DNA of 64,000 bases from Acanthopleura granulata (taxonomy: Eukaryota > Mollusca > Polyplacophora > Chitonida > Chitonidae): NCBI GenBank assembly GCA_016165875.1, contig JABBOT010000002.1:19794120-19858119 (forward strand), given 5' to 3'. Every line of letters begins with the position of its first letter. The stretch's first letter is position 1. Shown in pieces: positions 37,201 to 47,262 of this stretch. A program made the translations under genes and the position numbers. The notes below the pieces were generated by a model. The model had not been told where the DNA came from. It did not search any database and saw only the letters and a list, made by a program, of their open reading frames with translations.

Positions 37201-38269
37201 AGTACACCGATTCATGAACCCGTTTAACGTTTAAAAAGACAGTGCAATGCAACCTACCTTCACACCTGTCATCTACGCCCCACAAAGAAGTTTCTTTATT
37301 CAACGGCACACGACAGTGTTCTGCTGAATTATACCAATGTAGGCTAGCTCAGTGCGTCAAGAAATTTTATGTCAATTAACATCGACTGCCCGAGGTACAA
37401 TGATAGTAAATATCTCTGAGGGCAAATATGTAAAACAAATGTTATAGTGTTGCCTTACACCCAAGTATTTGTTATCTCAACAGTTTGTGGTGGACAATGT
37501 GAAAATTGAAAGCTTTTTTGTTGCACAAGAGCCTTGCATGGTCTGTGTTTGCATGCTAATAATTAAAAACACACATGTCGTTACATAGCACATTCAAAAC
37601 TTTTAATGTCGCTCAATAAGAGGCAGTAGGCCCTCCTTATGATATATTATGTGATGCAAATAAAACATTGTCAAGTCATATGGGATCACGCAATGTCTGA
37701 GGCAACAAACGGTGTTGGTTTCCCTGGTGAACTTTTTTCAACACACTCTAGAATTTTTCAATTACACGAAGGCGGTCAGCTTCATGGAAGAGGGAAGCAG
37801 TGCCTGAAGCTAAGTACCACCTGCTACTGTATTAACCTCCTGACTTAGAGCCTCAGGCGAAACATACTGTCATCAAATGATCATCAAATGTTCCTCAGAG
37901 GAAATAACCGAAATGCTTTTGAAGAACATTAATTTTCTTCAGGGAATCCAGTTTACAAGTTTCCTTCTGCTTTTTTAGCCTAAACTAAACCCTGCTTTAT
38001 ATTCCACTGCAGATGACTTCTTCCCAGATGACAGTGAGTTGGACAAAATGCCGCTCAGTGATGCCAAGCCCGCAGATGATGGCAGTGGTGACAACGTCAT
38101 CGTTCCTTGGGTCATTTCAGGAGTTCTAGCCTTGATCGTCCTGTGTCTGGCAGTTACTCTCGGTTTAACCATCAGAAAACTGAGGCAGTCAGAAACCATA
38201 TCAAAGAAAGTCGGCAGTCCCAAAGCCCTACCAATGCATGATAGTGGAGGTTACCTGCATCCAGTATGA
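25258..38269 (+). CDS. FN3-containing type I membrane protein, copy B
   Basis: Seven exons: 25258-25362, 25630-25675, 28309-28590, 32878-32990, 34833-35028, 36526-36795 and 38013-38269, giving 422 residues with the same phase pattern as copy A. Exon 2, exon 4 and exon 5 have the same lengths as in copy A (46, 113 and 196 bases); exon 3 is five codons shorter. Exon 1 encodes a signal peptide. Exons 3, 4-5 and 6 encode three FN3-like units, again with NST and NRT sequons. Residues 366-391 form the transmembrane helix, which is very similar to copy A. The 31-residue tail lacks the YETI of copy A but keeps the terminal YLHP plus a hydrophobic residue. All introns are GT-AG. AATAAA at 38481 may be its poly(A) signal. 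Function is not known; receptor or adhesion is inferred. Confidence 0.82.
26203..26241 (+). mobile_element. 5' head of a second-family SINE, split by insertion
   Basis: ggatagtggttagagcgtct resembles a tRNA A-box arm. It ends at the SINE inserted at 26242, and its continuation follows that SINE at about 26531. Confidence 0.6.
26242..26530 (+). mobile_element. tRNA-derived SINE, near full length
   Basis: It has the A-box head (gtggctgagttagttagcgc), the B-box region, the central domain and the 3' end with AAATAAA-type repeats. It lies in intron 2 of copy B and is inserted into another SINE family. The flanks gaagacgtga (before) and gaagtccgga (after) match at 7 of 10 positions, as expected for an aged target duplication. 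Confidence 0.88.
26531..26700 (+). mobile_element. Second-family SINE body
   Basis: It begins with a B-box-like region (gggaccaattccgggtcggg), then the block tggtacttgttgctgagtcg shared with 2360-2475, then a ggcccggtgtg and a ggtgtcttcggtatgatgct block. It completes the head at 26203. Confidence 0.65.
28800..29185. repeat. Dispersed foldback-containing repeat, copy 1 (copy B intron 3)
   Basis: It aligns in order with 33470-33860: gcatgccgt, gagttgaat, gagagct, a tattataat/c-ctgaaa block, then cacgagatcgtt, cacgtgatcgttg-like and tcatgttttgcg. Within it, ggaaactgtga and tcacagttt form a short inverted pair. No coding frame is visible. Confidence 0.55.
29730..30001 (+). mobile_element. tRNA-derived SINE with eroded head
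   Basis: The central domain and 3' tail are well preserved (ctcatgctggcttcctctcc to the AAATAAAT tail). The tRNA-like head is strongly altered. It lies in intron 3 of copy B. Confidence 0.85.
30268..30510 (+). pseudogene. Reverse-transcriptase relic in intron 3 of copy B
   Basis: PDGASYLDL, a stop, then YKDHNGFL and, in a shifted frame, HKRDSFDFDIVNYSYL. These are the same blocks as at 11746-11960 in copy A, and similarity continues downstream without protein coding. The part carrying the RT active site is not seen here. Confidence 0.65.
30690..31025. repeat. Dispersed repeat in intron 3 of copy B
   Basis: Homologue of 3550-3880, which lies in intron 1 of copy A. Similarity runs from a ttgatatatgaa block to cgaatgtcggtttcgac. 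Confidence 0.6.
32505..32663. repeat. Imperfect 155-bp palindrome in intron 3 of copy B
   Basis: Left arm tgtacaagtttgcacatcca (near 32508) and right arm with the complement (tggatgtgcaacttggtaca, ending near 32662) pair over about 45 bases with mismatches. Inner sequences also pair around gtacac/gtgtac segments. It lies about 215 bases upstream of exon 4. Confidence 0.75.
33267..33410. repeat. 48-bp tandem triplication, intron 4 of copy B
   Basis: Units start at 33267, 33315 and 33363 (ggtaagtatggtaaatatag), 48 bases apart, nearly identical. Because 48 is a multiple of three it gives repetitive open frames on both strands. Confidence 0.95.
33470..33860. repeat. Dispersed foldback repeat, copy 2 (copy B intron 4)
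   Basis: The first 130 bases form an imperfect inverted repeat: gccgtaggattggatatcag near 33477 pairs with ctgatgtccaatcctcacgg near 33571. The rest aligns with 28930-29185. It differs from copy 1 by many substitutions and indels. Confidence 0.65.
34521..34610 (-). mobile_element. SINE 3'-end fragment
   Basis: TTTA repeats, then tgattagtgctttacgctat and acgacggcggccagcattat, the inverted 3' third of the SINE family. It lies in intron 4 of copy B. Confidence 0.8.
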
Positions 38270-38480
38270 TATGATTCTTAACAATATAGGTCAAGGCGTT
38301 ATCACGTAAGTTCCAAGGTTTCACAAGCTGTCGATGCTCTTTCCGAGATCTTTGCCACGTGAATAACAAGTTTTATTTCAAATAACTGTTTTATAAATGG
38401 TATATAATGTGCCTATGGGTTGTTTACAATCAGTTGTGCTCTTTACTCGCAATTAAATTATGACAACACTATACAGTGAC

Positions 38481-38486
38481 AATAAA
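38481..38486 (+). promoter_or_regulatory. Candidate poly(A) signal of copy B
   Basis: A canonical AATAAA lies 212 bases after the copy B stop codon. No transcript data support it. Confidence 0.5.
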
Positions 38487-39399
38487 GACTTAACATCATT
38501 AGTAGACGTGACGTATGTATACGATCAAGTGCTAATATCTAAATATAATAACAAATTATTATATAACCAATCAAAGTTGTCAATGAATTAGTGAAAAGGG
38601 TAGAATAGAGTTACGTTTTTGTGATAAACTTATCTCACATATTTATTGGAATTCATGTGGTTCTTTACATAGTATTTTAATACTGTCTTACACAAATGTC
38701 CTGTTATAGTTTAATCACTTCATCTCTTTGAAGACCTTTCGTATGTCCGCTAAGTGTTAGGAAAAGAGGCCTACCAGTCATTGTTGTCCATGCAGTATAG
38801 TTCCGAATGTGATGTCTAGTGTCCACATGAAGTTGGCCACACAGTCAGGTGTGGACATTAGTATATCGGTCTACAATTAACCTCCAGCTTTTGTTGTTGT
38901 TTTTTTATTCGTTTGTTTTCTTTTTGTTGTTGTGTCTTCCATTGTCACGATTTCGCGTAACATACTAAAACAAATTTACCATAACACTTAATCCTCAAAA
39001 AACGTAAGTAGCCCATATACAGACAACTGCTATTAGGTACAGAAAATTATGAAAACAGAAGTTACGAGAAAATTGGAATTTATGAAGATATGTGTGAAAG
39101 CTTGCAATATCCATGCAGACGATCGACCGAGCCTGTTTAATTTCTGCCTGTATAACAATGTCCAACGTAGGCCTAAATGCATGGTCCTTGAGGAGTGAGC
39201 TGTTGAAAGTTTCTCTTTTTTGTATTACACAAAATCCTGTTTCTAAGGCATTTAGCTACTTACCCCATGATAAAAGTTTTTTAGTGTTAATCACGAACAC
39301 TACAGTCAGTGTTACCTGTCTCATTGTGTTGCTGAAGAAGAGGAAGTATGTGATATATGGTGTTGGTTGTTACCATTTAGTAGAACGGAATTTACTCAG
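38487..39399. other. Intergenic DNA, no supported gene
   Basis: AT-rich sequence with a TTTTTGTTGTTG-type low-complexity tract near 38897-38931. The open frames seen have no recognisable features. Confidence 0.6.
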
Positions 39400-39605
39400 T
39401 TTATTTATTTATTTGATTGGTGTTTTACGCCGTACTCACGAATATTTCACTTATACAACGGCGGCAACATTATGATGGGAGGAAACCGGACAGAGCCCGG
39501 GGTAAGCCCACGATCCCCCGCATGTTGTTGGAGGACCTTCCCACGTACGGCCGGAGAGGACTTGAACTCACACGCTGGCGCGCTAACCCCTCGGCCACGG
39601 AGGCC
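39400..39605 (-). mobile_element. tRNA-derived SINE, near full length
   Basis: TTTA repeats at 39401, the inverted 3' end, the central domain (cccacgtacggccggagagg) and the tRNA-like head ending near 39605 (ctcggccacggaggcc). Confidence 0.9.
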
Positions 39606-39996
39606 CTTGGAAACTACTCAAAATAACTTATATAACTCTGTATGACGCGCCGTTTAGCACGACTACGTAAGTTACAAAATCCTTGGCTTAGTCTCTCAAT
39701 TATGTAGCAGAATCAATGTCAAGTTAAATTGAGCTCAGGTTTTCCATGTATATAAAGAACAATTTTACATGAGGGGGTTACCCGATCGTTGTGTCCTGCG
39801 TGTGTAAGTTATTACGGTAAATTGTAGCATTCATTACTTAGTCCTTAGTCCATTGTCTGTACATAGAATAAAACGCGAAGGTAAACGTCAAGTAAACTTG
39901 TATCTCAGTCCTGCATGTATTGAGCTCAGGGTTCGGATACATATAGCCATACAGCACAATAACTCCAAGGCGATGTTTCATCGTCCATGCACTGTT

Positions 39997-40139
39997 AAGT
40001 GCAAAAGCATAGAAACTTCGAATAAAGAAATGTAACGCATGGTTGACATTCTCGATATTTCGACTAAGTTTTACTTGTCATCAAGAACGTCAACCATGCG
40101 TTACATTTCTTTATTCGGAGTTTCTATGCTTTTGCACTT
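39997..40139. repeat. Near-perfect 51-bp inverted repeat with 41-bp spacer
   Basis: Left arm 39997-40047 and right arm 40089-40139 are reverse complements at 50 of 51 positions. Both could form a long hairpin in RNA or a cruciform in DNA. No terminal duplication or coding capacity is visible. Confidence 0.95.
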
Positions 40140-41957
40140 TGCTAAGCTAGTTCGTGGATCAAAAAGATGCACTGTTAATTGCCATTAAGTACAAAATTCG
40201 TGAGTCTATTTTGCCATGTTGAACAGAACACATGTAAACAAAGCAGACATCATCTAAAACGCCAATTCAGGCTGATTTCAAATATAGTCTTCATTATTTT
40301 TTTTAATTTTTAACAGTGATTAATTTGAAAATAAAGACTGATGTGCTACGGTGGACTTTTTGGACCATGTTAAACAAGGCTGGAGCAAAATGGCGTTTTA
40401 TTTTTTTTTTGTTGCTAAATATATGCTTTAACTGTTATATTTCCATACTTAATACAGATACAGGTGTTATGATACATATATATTCGCGCAGAACGTAGAC
40501 ATATAGAAATCAGAGGATGTTTAATAGCTAAAGATAACCTGTCACTGTGCTTCAGCCTGTGCAATACGATCTAAAAAGCCTGTGGTAACACCTCAATCTT
40601 TATTTCCGTTTTAATAGCTTGCAAAAATTACAAAAAAATAATAGACTATTTTCGAATGAGCACGAAATGGCCTTTCAGACGACGCGTCATCTGTTTAAAT
40701 GTGGCCTGTTCTTTTAAGATTAATAATAATGTCAAAGTACTAGTTCCGGTACACGCAGCTCTTACCGAGGTTTTGCATTTAGCTTTCAGGCTATCCGTTT
40801 GGTACCCTTGCTAAAAAAAAAATCCTTTTTACAGTATTACTGAAGATTTACGTCGTTCTTCAAGTACATCCATGTTGAAGTGCTTGAAAGCTTATACCAC
40901 TAAAAACGTGTGGAAAATCTCACCTACATAGGAGCAAAGTAAAGGTGGGTCTCGATTCAGAATCATCGCCATTATGACAAACGCTCCGGAGGGATGTTAG
41001 AATGTAAAGTCTTACATTCAGGTGCATTGCCTTCAAAAATAAGGGTACACTCGTCTTTGGATTTTGTTGTCAACAGTTATTTTTTTAACAGCCGGCGGGT
41101 ACCTTGGGACTGACTCTTCGATTTTAAACACTTTAAACTGCTGGATTATTTTACATCAAGGATTGCCGATGCAGGTTTTGACGCCTTTTTCAAATCGTAT
41201 AATTTGTGGAATCATACATAGGCCTGCAGAATTGCAGCTCTCCTAGTTAAATGCCGGTACAGTGATAGACGGAAAGCTATACAGAGGGAAAATCAACTGA
41301 TTGAAATTGGGCAGTAAACATGGATCCCTGTCTAACTATTACAGGAAGAAGTCTTCCGTTCCATAAAAACGCCTTCAATAAAGCCACGTCTTGCTCCGTC
41401 TATTAAGGTTGGCTCCTATAGTTCTTCAAATCAGCTCCCATATAGGCCTACTGCCATTATTTCTGCTCCACGCTACGCAACAGCTCTGTGTATGTAGTGG
41501 AATCAAGGGCTTAAATCGTACAGGTCGGTAAAAAGTGCCTGCTATAGCAGATACGAACAAGGATAGGGCTGTATCGTAAGTTGCAGAAAAAAAGTCCTAT
41601 TCCTTCTCAACTGCCAACAACTTTCAAATATATGTACGGTACAAATGAACGATTCTGCCACCTATGGGCTATATAGGCCTGCTGATATAGCTTGACCCGT
41701 TGATCTAAGACTTGTCGTGAAAGCAATGACAACGACGAACACCGTAAGATGGCGTCGTTTTCTTGACAACTAAGAAGGAACAATTAAGGTGTCAGATGGT
41801 GATGCGGCTTCCAACTGACGCAATCCTACCATTCTCAGGTGGTACGGTACAGTATGGTCTAGTTCAGTTAAATTACACGTTTATATCTATTTTCAATAAC
41901 TTCTTATCGTTACTAGCCAAGAGTCTCGACCTTTCTGGGGGTTAGGCATGCATCACA

Positions 41958-42009
<52 letters not shown>

Positions 42010-42395
42010 GCCATCTTTAAACCGCGATCTAGTGCTTGGTATTTTCCTGCTTGTGATTGACCTAAATATCGGAAATTGTTGAAAATTACCTTCAACCTTT
42101 AATTTACTGATCTAAGGAAGGTCCAGATATTTGTAGCTGTTTTGTCACTCTTTCGGCTTGGTAGACACTAGTGCTTATCGGCCATAATATATCTGGGGCT
42201 GAGTTACAGCTCGTAATATTGACATCGTTGTAAATTAACGTGTGTCAGCTGCGTACTGCAAGCTGTGTACATCACGCTTACAAAATTACCTCCCCTGGCC
42301 CAGGAAGTCCGTTTTTTCAAGCCTGTGTCTAGTCCTAACATTTAAGGTCACTGGCACGGTCGCGCCACTACAAGACGAAAACCAAACCAAAACGC
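40140..42395. other. Intergenic DNA upstream of MECR
   Basis: No supported gene. It contains a TA microsatellite (41958-42007). Promoter elements of MECR presumably lie in the last few hundred bases, but none could be identified with confidence. Confidence 0.6.
41958..42007. repeat. TA dinucleotide microsatellite
   Basis: About 25 uninterrupted TA units, some 390 bases upstream of the MECR start. The frame through it encodes an artificial Tyr-Ile repeat. Confidence 0.97.
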
Positions 42396-43565
42396 ATGCT
42401 CATTTTTATCACGTCGATGTCGCTAAAAATGAAGTCTTTCAGAGCTTGTCAGCGTTTGATTAAGCCGTTGTTAAATGAACAAGTTTCCTGGTTACCACTT
42501 ACACGGTCCAGACAAAGTCGGCGTAATTTTTCGGCAGCAAAAGAGACATTTGCAGTGATGTATAAGGAACACGGCGAACCCGGCAAAGTGTTGGAGGGGA
42601 AAATCTTACCGCTGCCAGCCACGGTTGGTCCGGACGAGGTGTACGTAAGGATGTTAGCCGCGCCTGTCAATCCGGCCGATATCAACATGATAGAGGGCAC
42701 ATACCCGGTGAAGCCTGTGCTGCCTGCCATTGTCGGAAACGAAGGAGTGGGAGAAATCTTTGAGGTTGGCGCCAACGTGACAACGTTACGGCCGGGCGAC
42801 TGGGTGTTACCAGATACGCCGGGCTGGGGGACATGGAGAGAGTATGCCATAAGCCCAGCCCGGGAGTTCCGTAAAATCCCCAATAACATACCTGTGACTA
42901 GTGCAGCCATGCTTTCTGTTAACCCGTGCACAGCCTACAGGATGCTAACAGATTTTGTAGATCTGCAACAAGGCGATACAGTTCTCCAGAACGGTGCGAA
43001 TAGTGCAGCTGGTCAAGCTGTCATACAGATCGCATCAGCCAGAAAGATTAATACCATAAATATCGTTCGAAATAGACCTGAAATAGAAACCCTGAAAACA
43101 CAGCTGAAGGACTTGGGTGCTACTCATGTTGTCACAGAGGAATTTTGTCGTTCACCAGCAATGAAGGAACTTTTAAAATCAGTCCCTAAACCTCGACTGG
43201 CCTTGAACTGTGTAGGTGGAAAGAGTGCAACAGAGTTAATGAGACTGCTAGCCAATCGGGGTGTGATGGTTACATATGGAGGCATGTCCAAACAACCAAT
43301 CACAGTGCCTACTGGCGTCATGATCTTCAAGGAAATTAAACTGGTTGGTTATTGGATGACAGAATGGACCAATCGCAATAAACGTGGTCCACTGAGAGAT
43401 AAAATGATTGATGACCTCTGTGACCTTATTCAAGATTGTCGATTGGTTCCGCCTCCATGTCAACTAACGCCTTTGAGAAAATTTGAAAGTGCTATAGCTC
43501 AAAATGCTGAGAAGTTTTCTGGTAAAAAACAGCTTCTGCAAATGGACATTATTTCAGCAGACTGA
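42396..43565 (+). CDS. MECR: Mitochondrial trans-2-enoyl-CoA reductase
   Basis: A single uninterrupted frame of 389 residues, close to the usual length of the family. The protein is a medium-chain dehydrogenase/reductase that reduces 2-enoyl thioesters with NADPH, the last step of mitochondrial fatty-acid synthesis (type II), in the mitochondrial matrix. Residues 1-50 are rich in Arg, Ser and hydrophobics without acid clusters, fitting a matrix-targeting presequence. The segment INMIEGTYPVKP (97-108) contains the expected catalytic Tyr at 103. NPADIN and GNEGVGE are family hallmarks, and NGANSAAGQAVIQIA (199-213) is the nucleotide-binding turn. WREYAI and KLVGYWMTEW also match. Met 8 and Met 12 are alternative starts; the latter two give a more typical presequence. 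The lack of introns is notable beside ten-exon neighbours. Confidence 0.95.
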   Translation: MLIFITSMSLKMKSFRACQRLIKPLLNEQVSWLPLTRSRQSRRNFSAAKETFAVMYKEHGEPGKVLEGKILPLPATVGPDEVYVRMLAAPVNPADINMIEGTYPVKPVLPAIVGNEGVGEIFEVGANVTTLRPGDWVLPDTPGWGTWREYAISPAREFRKIPNNIPVTSAAMLSVNPCTAYRMLTDFVDLQQGDTVLQNGANSAAGQAVIQIASARKINTINIVRNRPEIETLKTQLKDLGATHVVTEEFCRSPAMKELLKSVPKPRLALNCVGGKSATELMRLLANRGVMVTYGGMSKQPITVPTGVMIFKEIKLVGYWMTEWTNRNKRGPLRDKMIDDLCDLIQDCRLVPPPCQLTPLRKFESAIAQNAEKFSGKKQLLQMDIISAD

Positions 43566-45758
43566 TCGATTCATAAGATCCATCTTTCCAGTGTTGTGGT
43601 GTAGCTGGTAGAACTATTGACTAATTACATGTAATCCAAATACATTTGTATGTGTGGAATTTCAAAGCCAAGTTCCTATAACCTCAACTAATATCCTGAG
43701 AACTAGGTGGAATTCCTGCATTGTACTTGGCAACTCAAGATTTGAACTAAGGATTCTCCAGCTGAATCTGTTTTACAATACTGAGCCTGTATGGTAGCCA
43801 TTTATGTACTTTTATTGTTGTTATTGTGTGAAACATTCAAATATGGTATGATTGCATGTGTTGGAGGCACAGGGGTTCAGATTAGGTGCTTTAGCCCTTC
43901 CCCCATAGGTAGTTGGGAGGAAAACTTTCAAAACCTTGTAAAGTTGTTGATATGTTAGAGGCTGTCAAAGCCTCTACTAGGAGAAAATATATCATTCAGG
44001 AAAAAAAAAATAGGGAGTCATAAAGTTCTTTTCATGTTGAGGTCTTTACTTAAAATGTCAAGCCCTCTGTTAACATTTATCAAGACCTGACCGTATAAAA
44101 CAACTACATGTACAATAGACAAGGCACTTCTCAGCACTATCACAACAGCATAACATCAAACACAGCGGAAAGTGTCGTCTTCTACAAATCTATACCTGTA
44201 CTAAAGCAATGGACGGAAGGACAGCATTTTTCTATTCCTTACTCATTGTAATTTTTCAGGGAGCTTCTGCTACAAACACAGAAATCAGGACTACAATGTT
44301 ACCTGCATGTATATTGTGTTATGTACCTGCATATAAAGGTAGCATAACAGTTATTGTTCTGGAAGCTTCTGCTAAAGAGTGTAATATGGATCTACCATAG
44401 AGTAGATCAGTCAGAGGTGTCTACAGTACTGATTGCCAGCATAAAGAAAGGATTTCCTAAAAATGGCACCATGAAAACGTCCGATGTCTGATGACAAAAG
44501 CAATTACACATGGCATCAGTGAACATGAACCTTCCCTTAAACTGACCTGGTAAAGAGTGATTAGTCTTGAGGTTCCCCTGCTCTCACTGTTTGAGAGGAT
44601 TCAGTGAAAATAAGCTGTCAACCAAACTCGTGCAGCCATTTGGCGAGTCTAACATTTGTTGCAGACCATTTGTTTTCCACCTATATCGTGCATATCTGTA
44701 TGTCACATGTGGGAAAGCTGGTCAGTAGCTTGCGAAGGATTGGTAGTTTTTCTCCACCCACATAACTGATGGCTGCTGTATAACTTAAGAAAAATGATTA
44801 AGTATGTCATCATTAACAACAATGAAATAAATAAATAAATAAGGAATACCTGTGAAGTAACACTACAAGACGACTAAGGAAAGGAAGGACTAGAGACTGC
44901 TTGGATTTCTTATATCTCATTTCAAGCAACAACAGTGGTTGCAGGCCTTCATCTACAAAGAGAAAACTGATTCAACAGCAGTGCTCTCAAACCCCATGTA
45001 CTTGAATAACAATACTAGCTATGATTGTTCTTGAGTGCTTATATTCTTCTCAACAGAATCATTAAGTATTCTCATACAAGTACGAAGGATGGGTAAATAG
45101 GAAGAGGTCACTGCACTGCTGTTGTATCAGTAAGAGGATTTCCTTTCCTGTCAGTGTGTTGAAGATTGGTGAGCCTTAACACAACACATAACAATAACAA
45201 AGATGTTAAATGAACTCATACCACATCAGTTCACAGACAAATACACATGTATCAACTTTTACAAACATTCACACAGTTGTAAACCTGTGGGTCAGGCGAG
45301 CAAATCTCACTACAGCCAGATCCAGTGGCCACTCCATATACTGACTTGTCACTACCTAACTTCCTCAACTATTTCACATAAGAAAGATCAATGTTCACTT
45401 GGGAATTCTGCATCATTTCAATTTAATTTCAGAGACAAAACCACAGTGGTTGTGTTGGGCCAATTTCAGGCCATCACAAACATTTAATTTTATCAATCTA
45501 AACTGAAAAACGCCCTCAGAATATGCTTGAATAAATGTCTTGCAATGCTGCGAAAAGGTTGAAGAACTACAGTAACTATAAGCAACTGATGACCTTTTGT
45601 GACATTTGCTCTCGACCTGTGTGATGTCCCAGGTTTACTTGGAGAGATCAAATCACAGTACTGAACAGAATTGTTTCAATACACAGACGATTGACAGACC
45701 AAAGTAACAACAGAAACAAGAACTGAAATGTACACAGGCCAAGAATACATGTCGGAAA
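43566..45758. other. Intergenic DNA downstream of MECR
   Basis: No supported gene. A run of ten A (43999-44008) lies 434 bases after the MECR stop. Short AAAT repeats occur near 44823-44842. A 63-residue frame at 44209-44400 begins with a hydrophobic signal-like segment but has no further support. Confidence 0.6.
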
Positions 45759-46815
45759 CATAAAAGCATGCCACAGGCTAGGGTCTAAAAAACTTCCTAA
45801 CATAATGGCATGCCAGAGGTCAGAGTCCAAGAAACTTCCCAACAAAATGGCATGCCAGAGGTCAGGGTCCAAGAAACTTCCTAACATAATGGCATGCCAG
45901 AGGTCAGGGCCTAAGAAACTTCCCAACATAATGGCATGCCAGAGGTCAGGGTCCAAGAAACTTCCCAACAAAATGGCATGCCAGAGGTCAGGGTCCAAGA
46001 AACTTCCTAACATAATGGAATGCCAGAGATCAGGGGCTAAGAAACTTCTCAACATAATGGCATGCCAGAGATCACGGTCTAAAAAACTTCCCTAAGATAA
46101 AGGCATGCCAGAGGCCAGGGCCTAAAAAACTTCCTAACATAAAGGCAGGCCAGAGGCTAGGGCCCAAGAAACTTCCCAACATAATGGCATGCCAGAGGTC
46201 AGGGCCTAAGAAACTTCCTAACATAAAGGCATGCCAGAGGCCAGGGCCTTAGAAACTTCCTAATATAAAGGCATGCCAGAGGTCAGGGCCTAAGAAACTT
46301 CCTAACATAAAGGCATGCCAGAGGCCAGGGCCTATAAAACTTCCTAACATAAAGGCATGCCAGAGGCCAGGGCCTAAGAAACTTCCTAATATAAAGGCAT
46401 GCCAGAGGCCAGGGCCTATAAAACTTCCTAACATAAAGGCATGCCAGAGGCCAGGGCCTAAGAAACTTCCTAACATAAAGGCATGCCAGAGGCCAGGGCC
46501 TAAGAAACTTCCTAATATAAAGGCATGCCAGAGGCCAGGGCCTAAATAACTTCCTAACATAAAGGCATGCCAGAGGCCAGGGCCTAAGAAACTTCCTAAT
46601 ATAAAGGCATGCCAGAGGTCAGGGCCTAAGAAACTTCCTAATATAAAGGCATGCCAGAGGTCAGGGCCTAAGAAACTTCCTAACATAAAGGCATGCCAGA
46701 GGCCAGGGCCTAAAAAACTTCCTAACATAAAGGCATGCCAGAGGCCAGGGCCTAAGAAACTTCCTAATATAAAGGCATGCCAGAGGTCAGGGCCTAAAAA
46801 ACTTTCTCAAATTAA
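45759..46815. repeat. 42-bp minisatellite, about 25 copies
   Basis: The unit contains aggcatgccagaggccaggg followed by cctaagaaacttcctaacat. Within it ggcatgcc is an 8-bp palindrome and aggcc/ggcct form a second inverted pair. The first seven or so units carry tggcatgcc and ccaacaaaat-type variants; later units are more uniform. The period is a multiple of three, so both strands give 14-residue repeat frames. The array begins 2.2 kb after MECR and ends about 450 bases beyond the OSCP1 stop. Confidence 0.97.
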
Positions 46816-47262
46816 AGAAACTTCCTAAGTTTGAGAATTTTTAGATTCTAATTGATATTTCACTCAATGTTTTGTATTGTTTTTGGAAAAACTCCATGTT
46901 AGACTTACAAACAACTACTGACTTAAGCAATCTACCAAACTTAAAGACTTTTGTGAAACTCGACCCTGATTTAGCTACAGTCAGTATAAGGAATCTCTAC
47001 AAGATCTGTAGTCGGCGAGATTGCCCCAGTTTGGGATTAAAATGGATTTGCTTTGTTACAATATAAATCTTCATACAAGAATGAGCATCTAAAATACAAA
47101 TTTGAGTGAAGATTAGTTCATGTAAATATTGATAAACTGTCAATAAATCATCTACTGAGAGATATTTTGAACACTGCTCTTCTTCCTAGCCTTCATGGAG
47201 ATCAGTACTCAAAGGTCACAAGGAAGAAACTCATCCAGCAAACAACATTGGAATTCCTCTCT
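46816..47262. other. Short spacer between minisatellite and OSCP1 stop
   Basis: Probably contains the OSCP1 3' UTR on the minus strand. No clear poly(A) signal could be picked out by eye. Confidence 0.5.

Noticed and set aside
37725..37800. Possible highly degenerate SINE fragment in intron 6 of copy B
   Set aside because: Only a gaatttttca / cggtcagcttcatgg resemblance remains, too weak to call.
42449..42931. 160-residue minus-strand frame
   Set aside because: It is antisense to MECR and has no recognisable features.
44209..44400. 63-residue frame with a signal-peptide-like start
   Set aside because: Short, without a family match, a splice partner or a paralogue. It cannot be told from chance.
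45648..46728. Two long minus-strand open frames with 14-residue repeats (GSFLGPDLWHA-type)
   Set aside because: They are created by a 42-bp minisatellite whose period is a multiple of three. Units vary at coding positions, there are no splice or domain features, and the opposite strand is open too.
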